From: Nonomuraea glycinis
GTDB taxonomy: Bacteria > Actinomycetota > Actinomycetes > Streptosporangiales > Streptosporangiaceae
Direction: 5' to 3'
Length of the DNA stretch: 64,000 nt
Assembly (NCBI RefSeq): GCF_014646515.1
Contig: NZ_BMNK01000002.1
Location: 393,988-457,987 of the forward strand
Made by a program: the position numbers and the translations under genes. The notes below the pieces were generated by a model, which did no database searches, was not told where the DNA came from, and saw only the letters and a list, made by a program, of their open reading frames with translations. Shown one piece after another: positions 36,301-43,528 of this stretch (position 1 is the first letter of the stretch; the number at the start of each line of letters is the position of its first letter).

Positions 36301-36770
36301 GCGATGCCGAAGTCGATCACGCGCGGGCCGTCGGGGCCGATGAGGACGTTGTCCGGTTTGAGGTCCCGGTGGATCACGCCGGCCTCATGGATCGCGGTCA
36401 GCGCGGTGGCGATCCCGGTGGCCAGCCGGTAGAGCTCGTCCGCCCCGTACGGGCCGCCGGTCTTGACGGCGCGGCGCAGGCTGGGGCCGCCGACGTACTC
36501 GCTGACGATGAACGGCCGGGCCGCGTCGAGCTCGACCGCCAGCACCCGCGCGGTACAGAACGGGGAGACGCTGCGCGTCGCGGCGACCTCCTTGGCGAAC
36601 CTGCGCCGCAGCTCAGCGCCCGCCCCCGGGTGCAGCACCTTGATCGCCACCCGCTGCCCGCTCGGGCCGTACCCCTCGTAGACGACGCCCTGGCCGCCCT
36701 CCCCGAGCCGCCCGGCGAGCCAGAACTCGCCGAGCTGACGCGGATCCCCCGCCAGGAGCGCCGATGACAT
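33312..36770 (-). CDS. Ser/Thr protein kinase with STAND-derived wHTH-like linker and WD40 repeats
   Basis: A 1152-residue protein. Kinase at 1-270, apparently active: Gly-loop LGEGGQG, Lys44 in VAIK, Asp136 in HRDLKPDN, Asp153 in DFG. Residues about 300-450 (RLRSEDQALVPQIMLRMV, then SLANAALLRAWPRMREW and HRRLGEAAQRWDEHGR) match the region that follows the NTPase core in nSTAND1 proteins, but no P-loop is present. One membrane helix lies at about 460-482, then a beta-propeller of about 12-14 WD40 blades from about 540 (repeated LAFSPDGRWLAAG). Topology suggests kinase inside and propeller outside. ATG 36770 is preferred; GTG 36800 is possible. Confidence 0.88.
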   Translation of the reverse strand: MSSALLAGDPRQLGEFWLAGRLGEGGQGVVYEGYGPSGQRVAIKVLHPGAGAELRRRFAKEVAATRSVSPFCTARVLAVELDAARPFIVSEYVGGPSLRRAVKTGGPYGADELYRLATGIATALTAIHEAGVIHRDLKPDNVLIGPDGPRVIDFGIARTSEMSLTPTGQGAGTPAFMAPESVVGMRAGPPVDVWAWGAVMLFAATGRDPFTGENLAALFHQILAADPDVSMLEEPLRSLVATTMAKDPEARPTARALLLGLVGDLGELGELAEVQALLAEGSRAAGSVRPPAELTPPPLESVAEGIYQRLRSEDQALVPQIMLRMVMPGEGAEDMLRKVRTQELEDGVISPADADRVLAGFARAELVARDGDTLSLANAALLRAWPRMREWIDADRDGLLIHRRLGEAAQRWDEHGRRPVDLYQGTALEAALSWAATGRHHATLNLVENAFLAAGLALSRVRARRRRQVSTVLAVLLAVAVAAAGVAVDQRVAAVRERDTAIARRTAVLAEELRTSQPELARSLSVAAWRVSPVDEGRAALYSSLAQKEVSVVSPPLTSADAVFDLSADGEAEAVADKGRLVLRDLATGAVLRDLGGLGQGVRTIALSHDRSRVAVSGADGVRVLDLATGRTTELLRQQAIDLVFSADDRLLGVNTGDLVGVWPAAGGKPLVRVRDDLADNVVISPDGRLAALVSSDRRYQLWDLRARRRLREPNGGRADGVAFGSAGTVSLSVDGAVRVWDLAAGRFRPGLQAEGMTARWMSYSRDGTMLVASDRASLGVWEVPGTAPLLSYKLADTMSKPLARLSRDRTRIVYLTGRGSVVTLDLGHDLRPLKVARAVAGAAFGPGARIAAVEGEGGLVLWDVARRRALGPLRGGPSSAVLAFSPDGRWLAAGAAHSRQVTLWDVGRRAAAATVRLAHGDSVDGLVFSPDGRTLAASPDEGPAELWDVASRTRLRTLPGDGDRAMAFRPDGGALAIGGLDSALVDLRGDAVVDKPFGGSRDGVRSIAYAGSRVATGFHQFGVDLWNASGGTSQGRLWPDPAEFDSVVALAFDPGGNLLATGGAGGAVRLWDTGRLVPVGDSYRAHVDEVLALAYTDDGHWLRSVGADGTVQSYPIDPGPAVHAVCARTHASLDRAAWQRYIPEIPFREVC

Positions 36771-36840
36771 GCTTCGATGGTGCGACGCTCCGCCGCGCAC
36801 GCCAAGAGCCCAGGCGCCACCCGTCCGGGAGGGTCGCCGG

Positions 36841-38793
36841 CTAATCCACCTCCACCGCGGCCTCGGTGAACTGGGCGGAGTACAACGCGGCGTAGGCGCC
36901 GCCCGCGGCCAGCAGCGACTCGTGCGTGCCCTGCTCGACGATCCGCCCGTCCTCCATGACCAGGATCAGGCCGGCGTCTCGGATCGTGGACAGCCGGTGC
37001 GCGATGACGAAGCTGGTACGCCCTTCGCGCAGCGAGCTCATCGCCTGCTGGATGAGCACCTCGGTCCGGGTGTCGACCGAGCTGGTCGCCTCGTCCAGGA
37101 TCAGGATCGCCGGCTCGGACAGGAACGCGCGGGCGATCGTGATCAGCTGCTTCTCGCCCGCGCTGACCGTCGCGCCCTCCTCGTCGATCACCGTGTCGTA
37201 GCCGTCGGGCAGCGTGTGCGCGATGCGGTCCACGTGGGCGGCCTCGGCGGCGGCCTCGATCCGGTCGAGCGTGGCGCCTTCCGCGCCGTAGCCGATGTTC
37301 TCCGCGATCGTGCCGCCGAACAGCCAGGTGTCCTGCAGCACCATGCCGAGGTTGGCGCGCAGCTCCTCCCTGGACATCTCGGCGATGTCGACGCCGTCGA
37401 GCGTGATGCGGCCGCCGGTCACCTCGTAGAAGCGCATGATGAGGTTGACCAGCGTCGTCTTGCCCGCTCCCGTGGGGCCGACGATGGCCACGGTCTGGCC
37501 GGGCTCCACGATCAGCGACAGGTTCTCGATCAGCGGCCGGTCCGGCGCGTAGCGGAAGGACACGTTCTCGAACGCCACCCGGCCCCTGACCTGGGCCGGC
37601 CGCGCGGGCTCGGCGGGCTCGCCCGACTGCTCCGGAGCCTCCAGCAGCTCGAAGACCCGCTCGGCCGAGGCGACGCCCGACTGCACCAGGTTCGCCATCC
37701 CGGCCACCTGGGTCAGCGGCTGGCTGAACTGGCGTGAGTATTGGATGAAGGCCTGCACGTCGCCCAGCGAGATCGAGCCCGAGGCCACCTTGAACCCGCC
37801 CACCACGGCGACCAGCACATAGTTGAGGTTGCCGATGAACATCATGGCCGGCTGGATGAGACCGGAGATGAACTGGGCGCGGAAGCTGGAGGCGAACAGG
37901 GCCTCGTTGTGCTCGGCGAAGGTCACGGCGGCCTCCTCCTGCCTGCCGAACACCTTGACCAGCGTGTGCCCGCCGTACATCTCCTCGATGTGGCCGTTGA
38001 GCTTGCCCGTCGACGACCACTGCTCGATGAACTGCGGCTGCGACCGCTTGCCGATGATCGCGGTGACGTAGACCGACAGCGGCACCGTGATCAGCGCGAT
38101 GAGCGCCAGGAGCGGCGAGATCCAGAACATCATCGCCAGCACGCCCACGACTGTCAGCACCGACGTGATGAGCTGGCTCATCGTCTGCTGCAGCGTCTGC
38201 GCGATGTTGTCGGTGTCGTTGGTGGCGCGGCTGAGGATCTCACCGCGCGACTGGCCGTCGAAGTAGCTCAGCGGCAGCCGCGCCAGCTTGGCCTCGATCC
38301 GCTCGCGCAGCCGGAACGCCGCCCGCTGCACGATGGTCGTGGTCAGCCGGAACTGCACGATCCCGAGCAGGGCCGCGAGCAGGTAGATGGCCAGCACCCA
38401 GCCCAGCACCTGGGCCAGCGCGGTGAAGTCGATGCCGCGGCCGGGCACCACGCTCATCGACGACACCATGTCCGCGAACGTGCTCTGGCCGTCGGCGCGC
38501 AGCCCCGCCACGGCCTGCTCCTTGGTGCTCCCCGCGGGTAACTGGGCCCCGATGATGCCGGAGAAGATCAGGTCCGTGCCGTAGCCGAGGATCTTGGGGC
38601 CCGTCACGCTCAGCGCGACGCTGACCGTACCGAAGGCGAGGACGACGATCAGGAGCGCGCGCTCGGGGCGCAGCAGGCGCAGCAGGCGGCGGAGTGAGCC
38701 GCCGAAGTCGAGCGCCTTCTCGGCGGGTCCGGACATCATCGCGCCCGGGCCGAAGCCGCCCTGCGGGCGGCGCGGCGGTGCCTGGGTGCTCAT
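36841..38793 (-). CDS. ABC exporter half-transporter (canonical subunit of a heterodimer)
   Basis: A 650-residue protein: six-helix exporter membrane domain (about 50-370) followed by a nucleotide-binding domain with Walker A GPTGAGKTT, signature SAGEKQLITIARAF, and Walker B ILILDEATSSVDTRTE with the catalytic Glu present. The signature is SAGE rather than SGGQ. It follows the other half-transporter by 52 bases in the same operon. Together they resemble TM287/288-type heterodimers, which export drugs or lipids. Confidence 0.9.
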   Translation of the reverse strand: MSTQAPPRRPQGGFGPGAMMSGPAEKALDFGGSLRRLLRLLRPERALLIVVLAFGTVSVALSVTGPKILGYGTDLIFSGIIGAQLPAGSTKEQAVAGLRADGQSTFADMVSSMSVVPGRGIDFTALAQVLGWVLAIYLLAALLGIVQFRLTTTIVQRAAFRLRERIEAKLARLPLSYFDGQSRGEILSRATNDTDNIAQTLQQTMSQLITSVLTVVGVLAMMFWISPLLALIALITVPLSVYVTAIIGKRSQPQFIEQWSSTGKLNGHIEEMYGGHTLVKVFGRQEEAAVTFAEHNEALFASSFRAQFISGLIQPAMMFIGNLNYVLVAVVGGFKVASGSISLGDVQAFIQYSRQFSQPLTQVAGMANLVQSGVASAERVFELLEAPEQSGEPAEPARPAQVRGRVAFENVSFRYAPDRPLIENLSLIVEPGQTVAIVGPTGAGKTTLVNLIMRFYEVTGGRITLDGVDIAEMSREELRANLGMVLQDTWLFGGTIAENIGYGAEGATLDRIEAAAEAAHVDRIAHTLPDGYDTVIDEEGATVSAGEKQLITIARAFLSEPAILILDEATSSVDTRTEVLIQQAMSSLREGRTSFVIAHRLSTIRDAGLILVMEDGRIVEQGTHESLLAAGGAYAALYSAQFTEAAVEVD

Positions 38794-38845
38794 GAGCCCT
38801 CCGTCGCCGGTCTCGTGACCTGGGTGATGACCTCGACAGGCGCGC

Positions 38846-40582
38846 TCATGCCGCGGCCTCCTGTTCGGTGAGCTGGGACAGCACGATCTCGCGATAGGTC
38901 GGGCAGGTGGTCATGAGCTCGGTGTGGGTGCCGGTGCCGACCACGCGGCCGGCGTCGAGGACGAGGATGCGGTCGGCGTCGCGGATGGTGTTGACCCGCT
39001 GGGCCACGATGACGAGCGTGGCGTCGGTGATCTCCGCGGCCAGTGCGGCGCGCAGCCGGGCGTCGGTGGCGTAGTCGAGGGCGGAGAAGGAGTCGTCGAA
39101 CAGGTAGATCTCGGGGCGGTGCACCAGGGTCCTGGCGATGGCCAGGCGCTGGCGCTGACCACCGGAGACGTTCGTGCCGCCCTGGGAGATCGGCTCCTCC
39201 AGCCCGCCGGGCATCGCCTCGACGAACTCACGGGCCTGGGCCACCTCCAGCGCCTGCCACAGCTCCTCGTCGGTCGCGTCCGGCCTGCCGTACCTCAGGT
39301 TGGAGGCGACGGTGCCGGAGAAGAGGTAGGGCGACTGCGGGACCAGGCCGACCGCCCGGGACAGCGCGGCCGGATCGAGGTCGCGCACGTTGACGCCGTC
39401 GACCAGCACCTCGCCCTCGGTCGCGTCGAACAGACGGGGGATGAGGTTGAGCAGCGTCGTCTTGCCGCTGCCCGTGCTGCCGATGATCGCGGTGGTACGG
39501 CCGGGCCGCGCCACCAGGCTCACGTCGCACAACACCGGCTCCTCGGCGCCCGGGTAACGGAAGTCCACCGACCGCAACTCCAGCTCGCCGAGATGTCGAT
39601 CCGGGGTGACCGGGTCCGCCGGCGGGTGGACGGTCGGCTCGGCGTCGAGGACCTCCTCGATGCGCTCGGCGCAGACCTCGGCCCGCGGGATCATCATGAA
39701 CATGAACATCGCCATCATCACCGACATGAGAATCTGCATCAGGTAGGAGATGACCGCGGTCAGCGCGCCCACCTGCATGGACCCGTCTGCGATGCGATGG
39801 CCGCCGAACCACACCACGGCGACGCTGGACACGTTCACCACCAGCATGACCGAGGGGAACATCAGCGCCATCAGCCGCCCGACCCGCAGCGACACGTCGG
39901 TCAGCTGCTCGTTGGCCTCGCCGAAGCGCTCCCGCTCGTGCTTGTCGCGAACGAAGGCTCTGATCACCCGGATGCCGGTGATCTGCTCGCGGAGCACCTG
40001 GTTGATCCGGTCGATACGCTCCTGCATCATGCGGAAGTGCGGGCGCATCCGCATCACGATCAGCCCCACGATGACGACCATCACGGGCAGCACGACGAGC
40101 AGCAGCGACGACAGCGCCGCGTCCTGGCGCAGCGCCAGCACGATGCCGCCGACGCACATGATCGGCGCGGCCACCATCATCGTGAACGTCATCAGCACGA
40201 GCAGCTGGACCTGCTGCACGTCATTGGTGGTACGGGTGATCAGGGACGGCGCGCCGAACCGGTTGACCTCCTGGGCGGAGAAGTCCTGCACCCGGCGGAA
40301 GACCGCGGCCCGCAGGTCCCTGCCCAGCGCCATCGAGATCAGGGCGGCGTAGTACACGGCCACGAACGAGCAGGCGATCTGGACGAGCGTCACACCGAGC
40401 ATCACCAGCCCGAGGCGCGCGATGTAACCGGTGTCGCCCTTGACGACGCCGTCGTCGATGATGTCGGCGTTCAGTGTGGGGAGATAGAGCGTGGCCAGCG
40501 TCTGGACGAACTGGAAGAGGACGACGAGCGTGATCTCTTTCCCGTACGGCCTGAGCTGGACCCGCAGGAGGCGGAGCAGCAT
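38846..40582 (-). CDS. ABC exporter half-transporter (degenerate-site subunit)
   Basis: A 578-residue exporter half. The membrane domain occupies about 15-320. The nucleotide-binding domain has Walker A GSTGSGKTT, signature VSGGQRQRLAIART, and Walker B IYLFDDSFSALD, where Asp replaces the catalytic Glu. That asymmetry (one degenerate ATP site) is the rule in heterodimeric exporters. The start overlaps the TetR stop by one base (TGATG), so the three genes are co-transcribed. Confidence 0.9.
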   Translation of the reverse strand: MLLRLLRVQLRPYGKEITLVVLFQFVQTLATLYLPTLNADIIDDGVVKGDTGYIARLGLVMLGVTLVQIACSFVAVYYAALISMALGRDLRAAVFRRVQDFSAQEVNRFGAPSLITRTTNDVQQVQLLVLMTFTMMVAAPIMCVGGIVLALRQDAALSSLLLVVLPVMVVIVGLIVMRMRPHFRMMQERIDRINQVLREQITGIRVIRAFVRDKHERERFGEANEQLTDVSLRVGRLMALMFPSVMLVVNVSSVAVVWFGGHRIADGSMQVGALTAVISYLMQILMSVMMAMFMFMMIPRAEVCAERIEEVLDAEPTVHPPADPVTPDRHLGELELRSVDFRYPGAEEPVLCDVSLVARPGRTTAIIGSTGSGKTTLLNLIPRLFDATEGEVLVDGVNVRDLDPAALSRAVGLVPQSPYLFSGTVASNLRYGRPDATDEELWQALEVAQAREFVEAMPGGLEEPISQGGTNVSGGQRQRLAIARTLVHRPEIYLFDDSFSALDYATDARLRAALAAEITDATLVIVAQRVNTIRDADRILVLDAGRVVGTGTHTELMTTCPTYREIVLSQLTEQEAAA

Positions 40583-41214
40583 CAGCGGGGGCTTTCTGTC
40601 GGAGGGGTGGGGGAGGGACGCACGAGCAGTCCGTCGAGCAGCACGGAGACGATCTCCTCGTCGCCCATGTCGCCGAACTCGCCGCCTTGGCCGAAGCCAC
40701 GGTGCACGCTCACCGCGATCAGCATGAGCAGCAGCTGCGCCGTGGCCTCGGGAGAGCGGCGCAGCCGGTCGCGATCGGGCTCGACCAGGAGGGCGATCGC
40801 GGCTGAGATATGACGCCGGCCGTCCATCATCCGCTCGCGGAACTCGGCGTCATCGGCCATCAGCTCCTTGGGAGCGGCGATGAGGTTGGCGTTGGCGCTC
40901 ATTCCCGCCCGCAGCATCGTGACCGCCTCGCGCAGCCGCGCGCGCAGCTCGATCCGCGTGTCGATGGCCGCCAGCGCGTCCACCGCCGGTCGCGGGTCGA
41001 ACGCGCTCATCAGCGCCGCCCGCAGCAGCGAGGCCTTGTCGGGGAAGACACCGAAGATCGTCCCCTCGGCCACGCCCGCGGCCTCGGCGATCTGGCGGGT
41101 GCTCACCGCGGTGCCGTACTCGCGCAGCAGGGGGAGCGTGGCGGCGATGAGTGCGGCCCGGCGGTCTTGCGGGGCCATGGCCGGCACCCGTCGCCTTCTT
41201 GTCACGCGGAACAC
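40582..41214 (-). CDS. TetR family regulator of the adjacent ABC exporter
   Basis: A 210-residue TetR protein: HTH at about 25-65 (VSTRQIAEAAGVAEGTIFGVFPDK), variable C-terminal domain with PKELMADDAEFRERMMDG. It is first gene of the exporter operon, with a near-palindromic site 6 bases before its start, so autoregulated repression relieved by an exporter substrate is the simple model. The start at 41214 is GTG; an internal GTG at 41205 is also possible. Confidence 0.88.
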   Translation of the reverse strand: MFRVTRRRRVPAMAPQDRRAALIAATLPLLREYGTAVSTRQIAEAAGVAEGTIFGVFPDKASLLRAALMSAFDPRPAVDALAAIDTRIELRARLREAVTMLRAGMSANANLIAAPKELMADDAEFRERMMDGRRHISAAIALLVEPDRDRLRRSPEATAQLLLMLIAVSVHRGFGQGGEFGDMGDEEIVSVLLDGLLVRPSPTPPTESPR

Positions 41215-41219
41215 CCTAA

Positions 41220-41241
41220 TGAGCGAGCACTCACTCGTTCA
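41220..41241. promoter_or_regulatory. TetR operator of the exporter operon
   Basis: TGAGCGAGCACTCACTCGTT followed by CA: an imperfect dyad in which GAGCGAG is mirrored by CTCACTC (one mismatch per arm). It begins 6 bases upstream of the TetR start codon, the usual position for a self-repressing TetR site. Confidence 0.6.
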
Positions 41242-41329
41242 AATGGTTTATGTCCGTCCCGTGCGGCACAGCCCTGACCAGGCCGAACAGGGTGCCGTCC
41301 CGCACATGAAATGATCGAAACTCACATTT

Positions 41330-41343
41330 TGCTCATATGAGCA
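41330..41343. promoter_or_regulatory. Operator of the sugar operon (SorC-type candidate)
   Basis: TGCTCATATGAGCA is a perfect 14-base palindrome. It lies 16 bases upstream of the predicted -35, centred near -58, a position that favours activation. The only regulator encoded in the operon is the SorC-type protein at 45036, whose family binds such AT-centred palindromes. A half-site-like GGCTCAAG follows at 41350. Confidence 0.6.
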
Positions 41344-41359
41344 GAATCTGGCTCAAGTG

Positions 41360-41388
41360 TTGCAACGCGGTTAATTCCCGACTTACAG
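41360..41388 (+). promoter_or_regulatory. Promoter of the sugar operon
   Basis: TTGCAA (41360-41365) and TTACAG (41383-41388) with a 17-base spacer. Transcription would start about 25 bases before the binding-protein ATG, whose RBS CGGAGG is at about 41408. Confidence 0.5.
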
Positions 41389-41419
41389 TGCGTTACCTAC
41401 CTCACATACGGAGGCTCAG

Positions 41420-42406
41420 ATGCGCGCATTCCGGTCGCTCATAACCCCCTTTGCCCTGGTCGCAGCCCTGGCCGCCTGTTCGGTGTCCACCAGCCCGGGC
41501 GGCTCCGCCGAGACCGCCGCCCAGCAGTCGGACGGTCCCGTCGCCATCGGGTTCAGCCAGGCGACCCAGCAGTCCCCCTTCTACGTCCAGCTCCGCGAGG
41601 GAGCCGAGGCCGCCGCCAAGAAGGCCGGCGCCACGCTCTACTTCGCCGACGCGGGCGGCGACGTCACCAAGCAGAACAACGACATCCAGGACCTCATCAC
41701 CCGTCAGGTCGACGTCCTGCTCATCAACCCGGTCGACCCGCAGGGCGTACAGCCGAGCATCGCCGCGGCCAAGGCGGCCGGCGTCTCGGTCGTGACCGTG
41801 GACCGGCCGGTGCCCGAGGGTGCGATCGCCCACGTCGGCCGCGACAACAAGGCGATGGGCGCGCTCGTCGGCAAGCGGCTCAGCGAGCAGCTCGGCGACA
41901 AGGGCGGCACGGTCATCGAGATCCGCGGCGACGCCGGTGGCGCCGTGGCACGCGACCGCGGCGCGGGTTTCCACGAGGCCGTGGCGGCCAACCCCAAGAT
42001 CAAGATCGTTGAGGGCCCGTACGCGGACTACGTGCGCGCCAAGGCGGTCACCGCCATGCAGGACCTGCTCCAGGTCCACCCCGACGTGGCCGCCGTCTAC
42101 GCGCACAACGACGACATGGCGCTCGGCGCCCTGCAGGTGCTCAAGGAGAACGGCAAGGACAAGGTCCTGGTCGCCGGCGTCGACGGGCTCATGGAGGCGG
42201 TCAAGCAGATCCCGTCCGGCCAGTACGTGGCCACCGCGCTCAACGACCCCATCTCCCTCGGCGCCAAGGCCGTGGAGACGATGCTCCAGGTCCAGAAGGG
42301 CGAGAAGGTCGAGCCCGCCATCGACGCGGGCACCGAGCTGATCGACACGGACAACGCCGCCCAGTACGCCACCGGAACCGGCGAGTTCGCCGAAGCCGCC
42401 AAATAG
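41420..42406 (+). CDS. Sugar ABC transporter substrate-binding lipoprotein, RbsB type
   Basis: A 328-residue lipoprotein: signal peptide ending ALAAC, Cys20 lipidated. The mature protein is Peripla_BP_4 (IGFSQATQQSPFYVQLREGAE, DVLLINPVDPQGVQPSIAAA, AVYAHNDDMALGALQVL), the fold of ribose, autoinducer-2 and related binding proteins. It opens the operon. ATPase and permease are encoded about 4 kb downstream, separated by three catabolic or regulatory genes. The ligand is unknown, but the DeoC and FGGY kinase genes point to a pentose, deoxypentose or polyol. Confidence 0.9.
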   Translation: MRAFRSLITPFALVAALAACSVSTSPGGSAETAAQQSDGPVAIGFSQATQQSPFYVQLREGAEAAAKKAGATLYFADAGGDVTKQNNDIQDLITRQVDVLLINPVDPQGVQPSIAAAKAAGVSVVTVDRPVPEGAIAHVGRDNKAMGALVGKRLSEQLGDKGGTVIEIRGDAGGAVARDRGAGFHEAVAANPKIKIVEGPYADYVRAKAVTAMQDLLQVHPDVAAVYAHNDDMALGALQVLKENGKDKVLVAGVDGLMEAVKQIPSGQYVATALNDPISLGAKAVETMLQVQKGEKVEPAIDAGTELIDTDNAAQYATGTGEFAEAAK

Positions 42407-42431
42407 CACCCCACAGGAGAAAGGCGACAGG

Positions 42432-43484
42432 ATGTCGGAAACCATGCAGGCCGCGGTGCTCCACGCCCCCGGTGACATCAGGGTCGAGCAGGTGCCCGTG
42501 CCCGTGCCCGGCCCAGGAGAGGCGCTCGTCCGCGTCGCGGCCTGCGGGGTGTGCGGCTCTGACATCCCGCGCATGCTGCGCGCGGGGGCCTACCACTTCC
42601 CGATCATCTGCGGTCACGAGTTCTCGGGCCACGTGGTCCGCCTCGGCGACCGCCTGGCCGCCACCGGCCGCGTCCGCGAGGGCGACCTGGTCACCGTGCC
42701 CCCGCTCATCCCCTGCCACGCCTGCGCTCCCTGCAGCCAGGGCCACTTCAGCCTGTGCAAGGACTACAGCTACTTCGGCAGCCGCAGGAACGGGGCCTAC
42801 GCCCAGTACGTCACCGTGCCGGACGAGAACCTGATGGTGCTCCCGGCCGATCTCGACCCGCGTGCCGCGGCCATGCTCGACCCGGCCGCGATCGCGCTGC
42901 ACGCCCTGTGGCGCACCCGGATGCGCGGCGGCAAGCGGGTGGCGGTGGTCGGCGCCGGCCCGATCGGGCTGTTCGCGGTGCAGTGGGCCAAGCTCGCCGG
43001 TGCCGCCGAGGTGCTCGTCGTCGAGGTCAACGAGCAGAAGGCCGCCATGGCCACCGAGGCCGGCGCCACCCATACCGCGACCAGCGCGGCGGCGGCCGCT
43101 GACGCGGTCGGCGAGGGCTACGACGTGGTCATCGAGTCGGCGGGCGTGCCCGCCACGGTGGAGCAGGCCGTGGGCCTGGCCGCCAGGCACGGCGAGGCGG
43201 TGTTCATCGGCATCCCGCACGACCCCGTGGTGCTGCCGAAGGCCACGTTCAGCTCGTTCCTGCGCCGTGAGGTCACCCTGCACGGGGCGTGGAACTCCTT
43301 CTCCGCGCCGTTCCCCGGTGAGGAGTGGCGGGTCGCCGCCAAGGGGCTGAGCTCGGGCGACCTCGCCTGGAAGTTCATGATCACGCACGAGCTGGGGCTG
43401 GACGCGCTGCCCGAGACCATGGCCGGCCTCGGTGAGCGGTCGATCTTCAGCTCCAAGGTTCTCTTCCTGCCGAACGAGGAGTGA
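42432..43484 (+). CDS. Zinc-dependent alcohol dehydrogenase (polyol/sorbitol dehydrogenase-like MDR)
   Basis: A 350-residue medium-chain dehydrogenase. Catalytic-zinc ligands: Cys in ACGVCGSDIP and the GHEFSGHV pair. Structural-zinc cluster: PCHACAPCSQGHFSLC. The Rossmann motif is VAVVGAGPIGLFAVQ with Glu in VVEVNEQK, suggesting NAD(H). Resembles galactitol-1-phosphate or sorbitol dehydrogenases. In this operon it may oxidise a sugar alcohol before phosphorylation, or its phosphate after. AGGAG-like sequence precedes the ATG. Confidence 0.88.
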   Translation: MSETMQAAVLHAPGDIRVEQVPVPVPGPGEALVRVAACGVCGSDIPRMLRAGAYHFPIICGHEFSGHVVRLGDRLAATGRVREGDLVTVPPLIPCHACAPCSQGHFSLCKDYSYFGSRRNGAYAQYVTVPDENLMVLPADLDPRAAAMLDPAAIALHALWRTRMRGGKRVAVVGAGPIGLFAVQWAKLAGAAEVLVVEVNEQKAAMATEAGATHTATSAAAAADAVGEGYDVVIESAGVPATVEQAVGLAARHGEAVFIGIPHDPVVLPKATFSSFLRREVTLHGAWNSFSAPFPGEEWRVAAKGLSSGDLAWKFMITHELGLDALPETMAGLGERSIFSSKVLFLPNEE

Positions 43485-43486
43485 CG

Positions 43487-43528
43487 ATGACGGCTTTCCT
43501 CCCGCTCGACCTGGGAACCGGACGATGA
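43487..43528 (+). repeat. 13-codon mini-ORF, a diverged partial copy of the FGGY kinase start
   Basis: Starting 2 bases after the dehydrogenase stop, ATG at 43487 begins MTAFLPLDLGTGR and stops at TGA 43526-43528, which overlaps the kinase ATG as ATGA. The kinase itself begins MTAFLALDLGTEG. Over the first 33 bases most differences are at third codon positions. AGGAG at 43478-43482 serves the mini-ORF; the true kinase start has only a weak GGGAACCGG. So this is either a duplicated start region kept as a coupled leader peptide or the stub of a second kinase gene. Confidence 0.75.
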
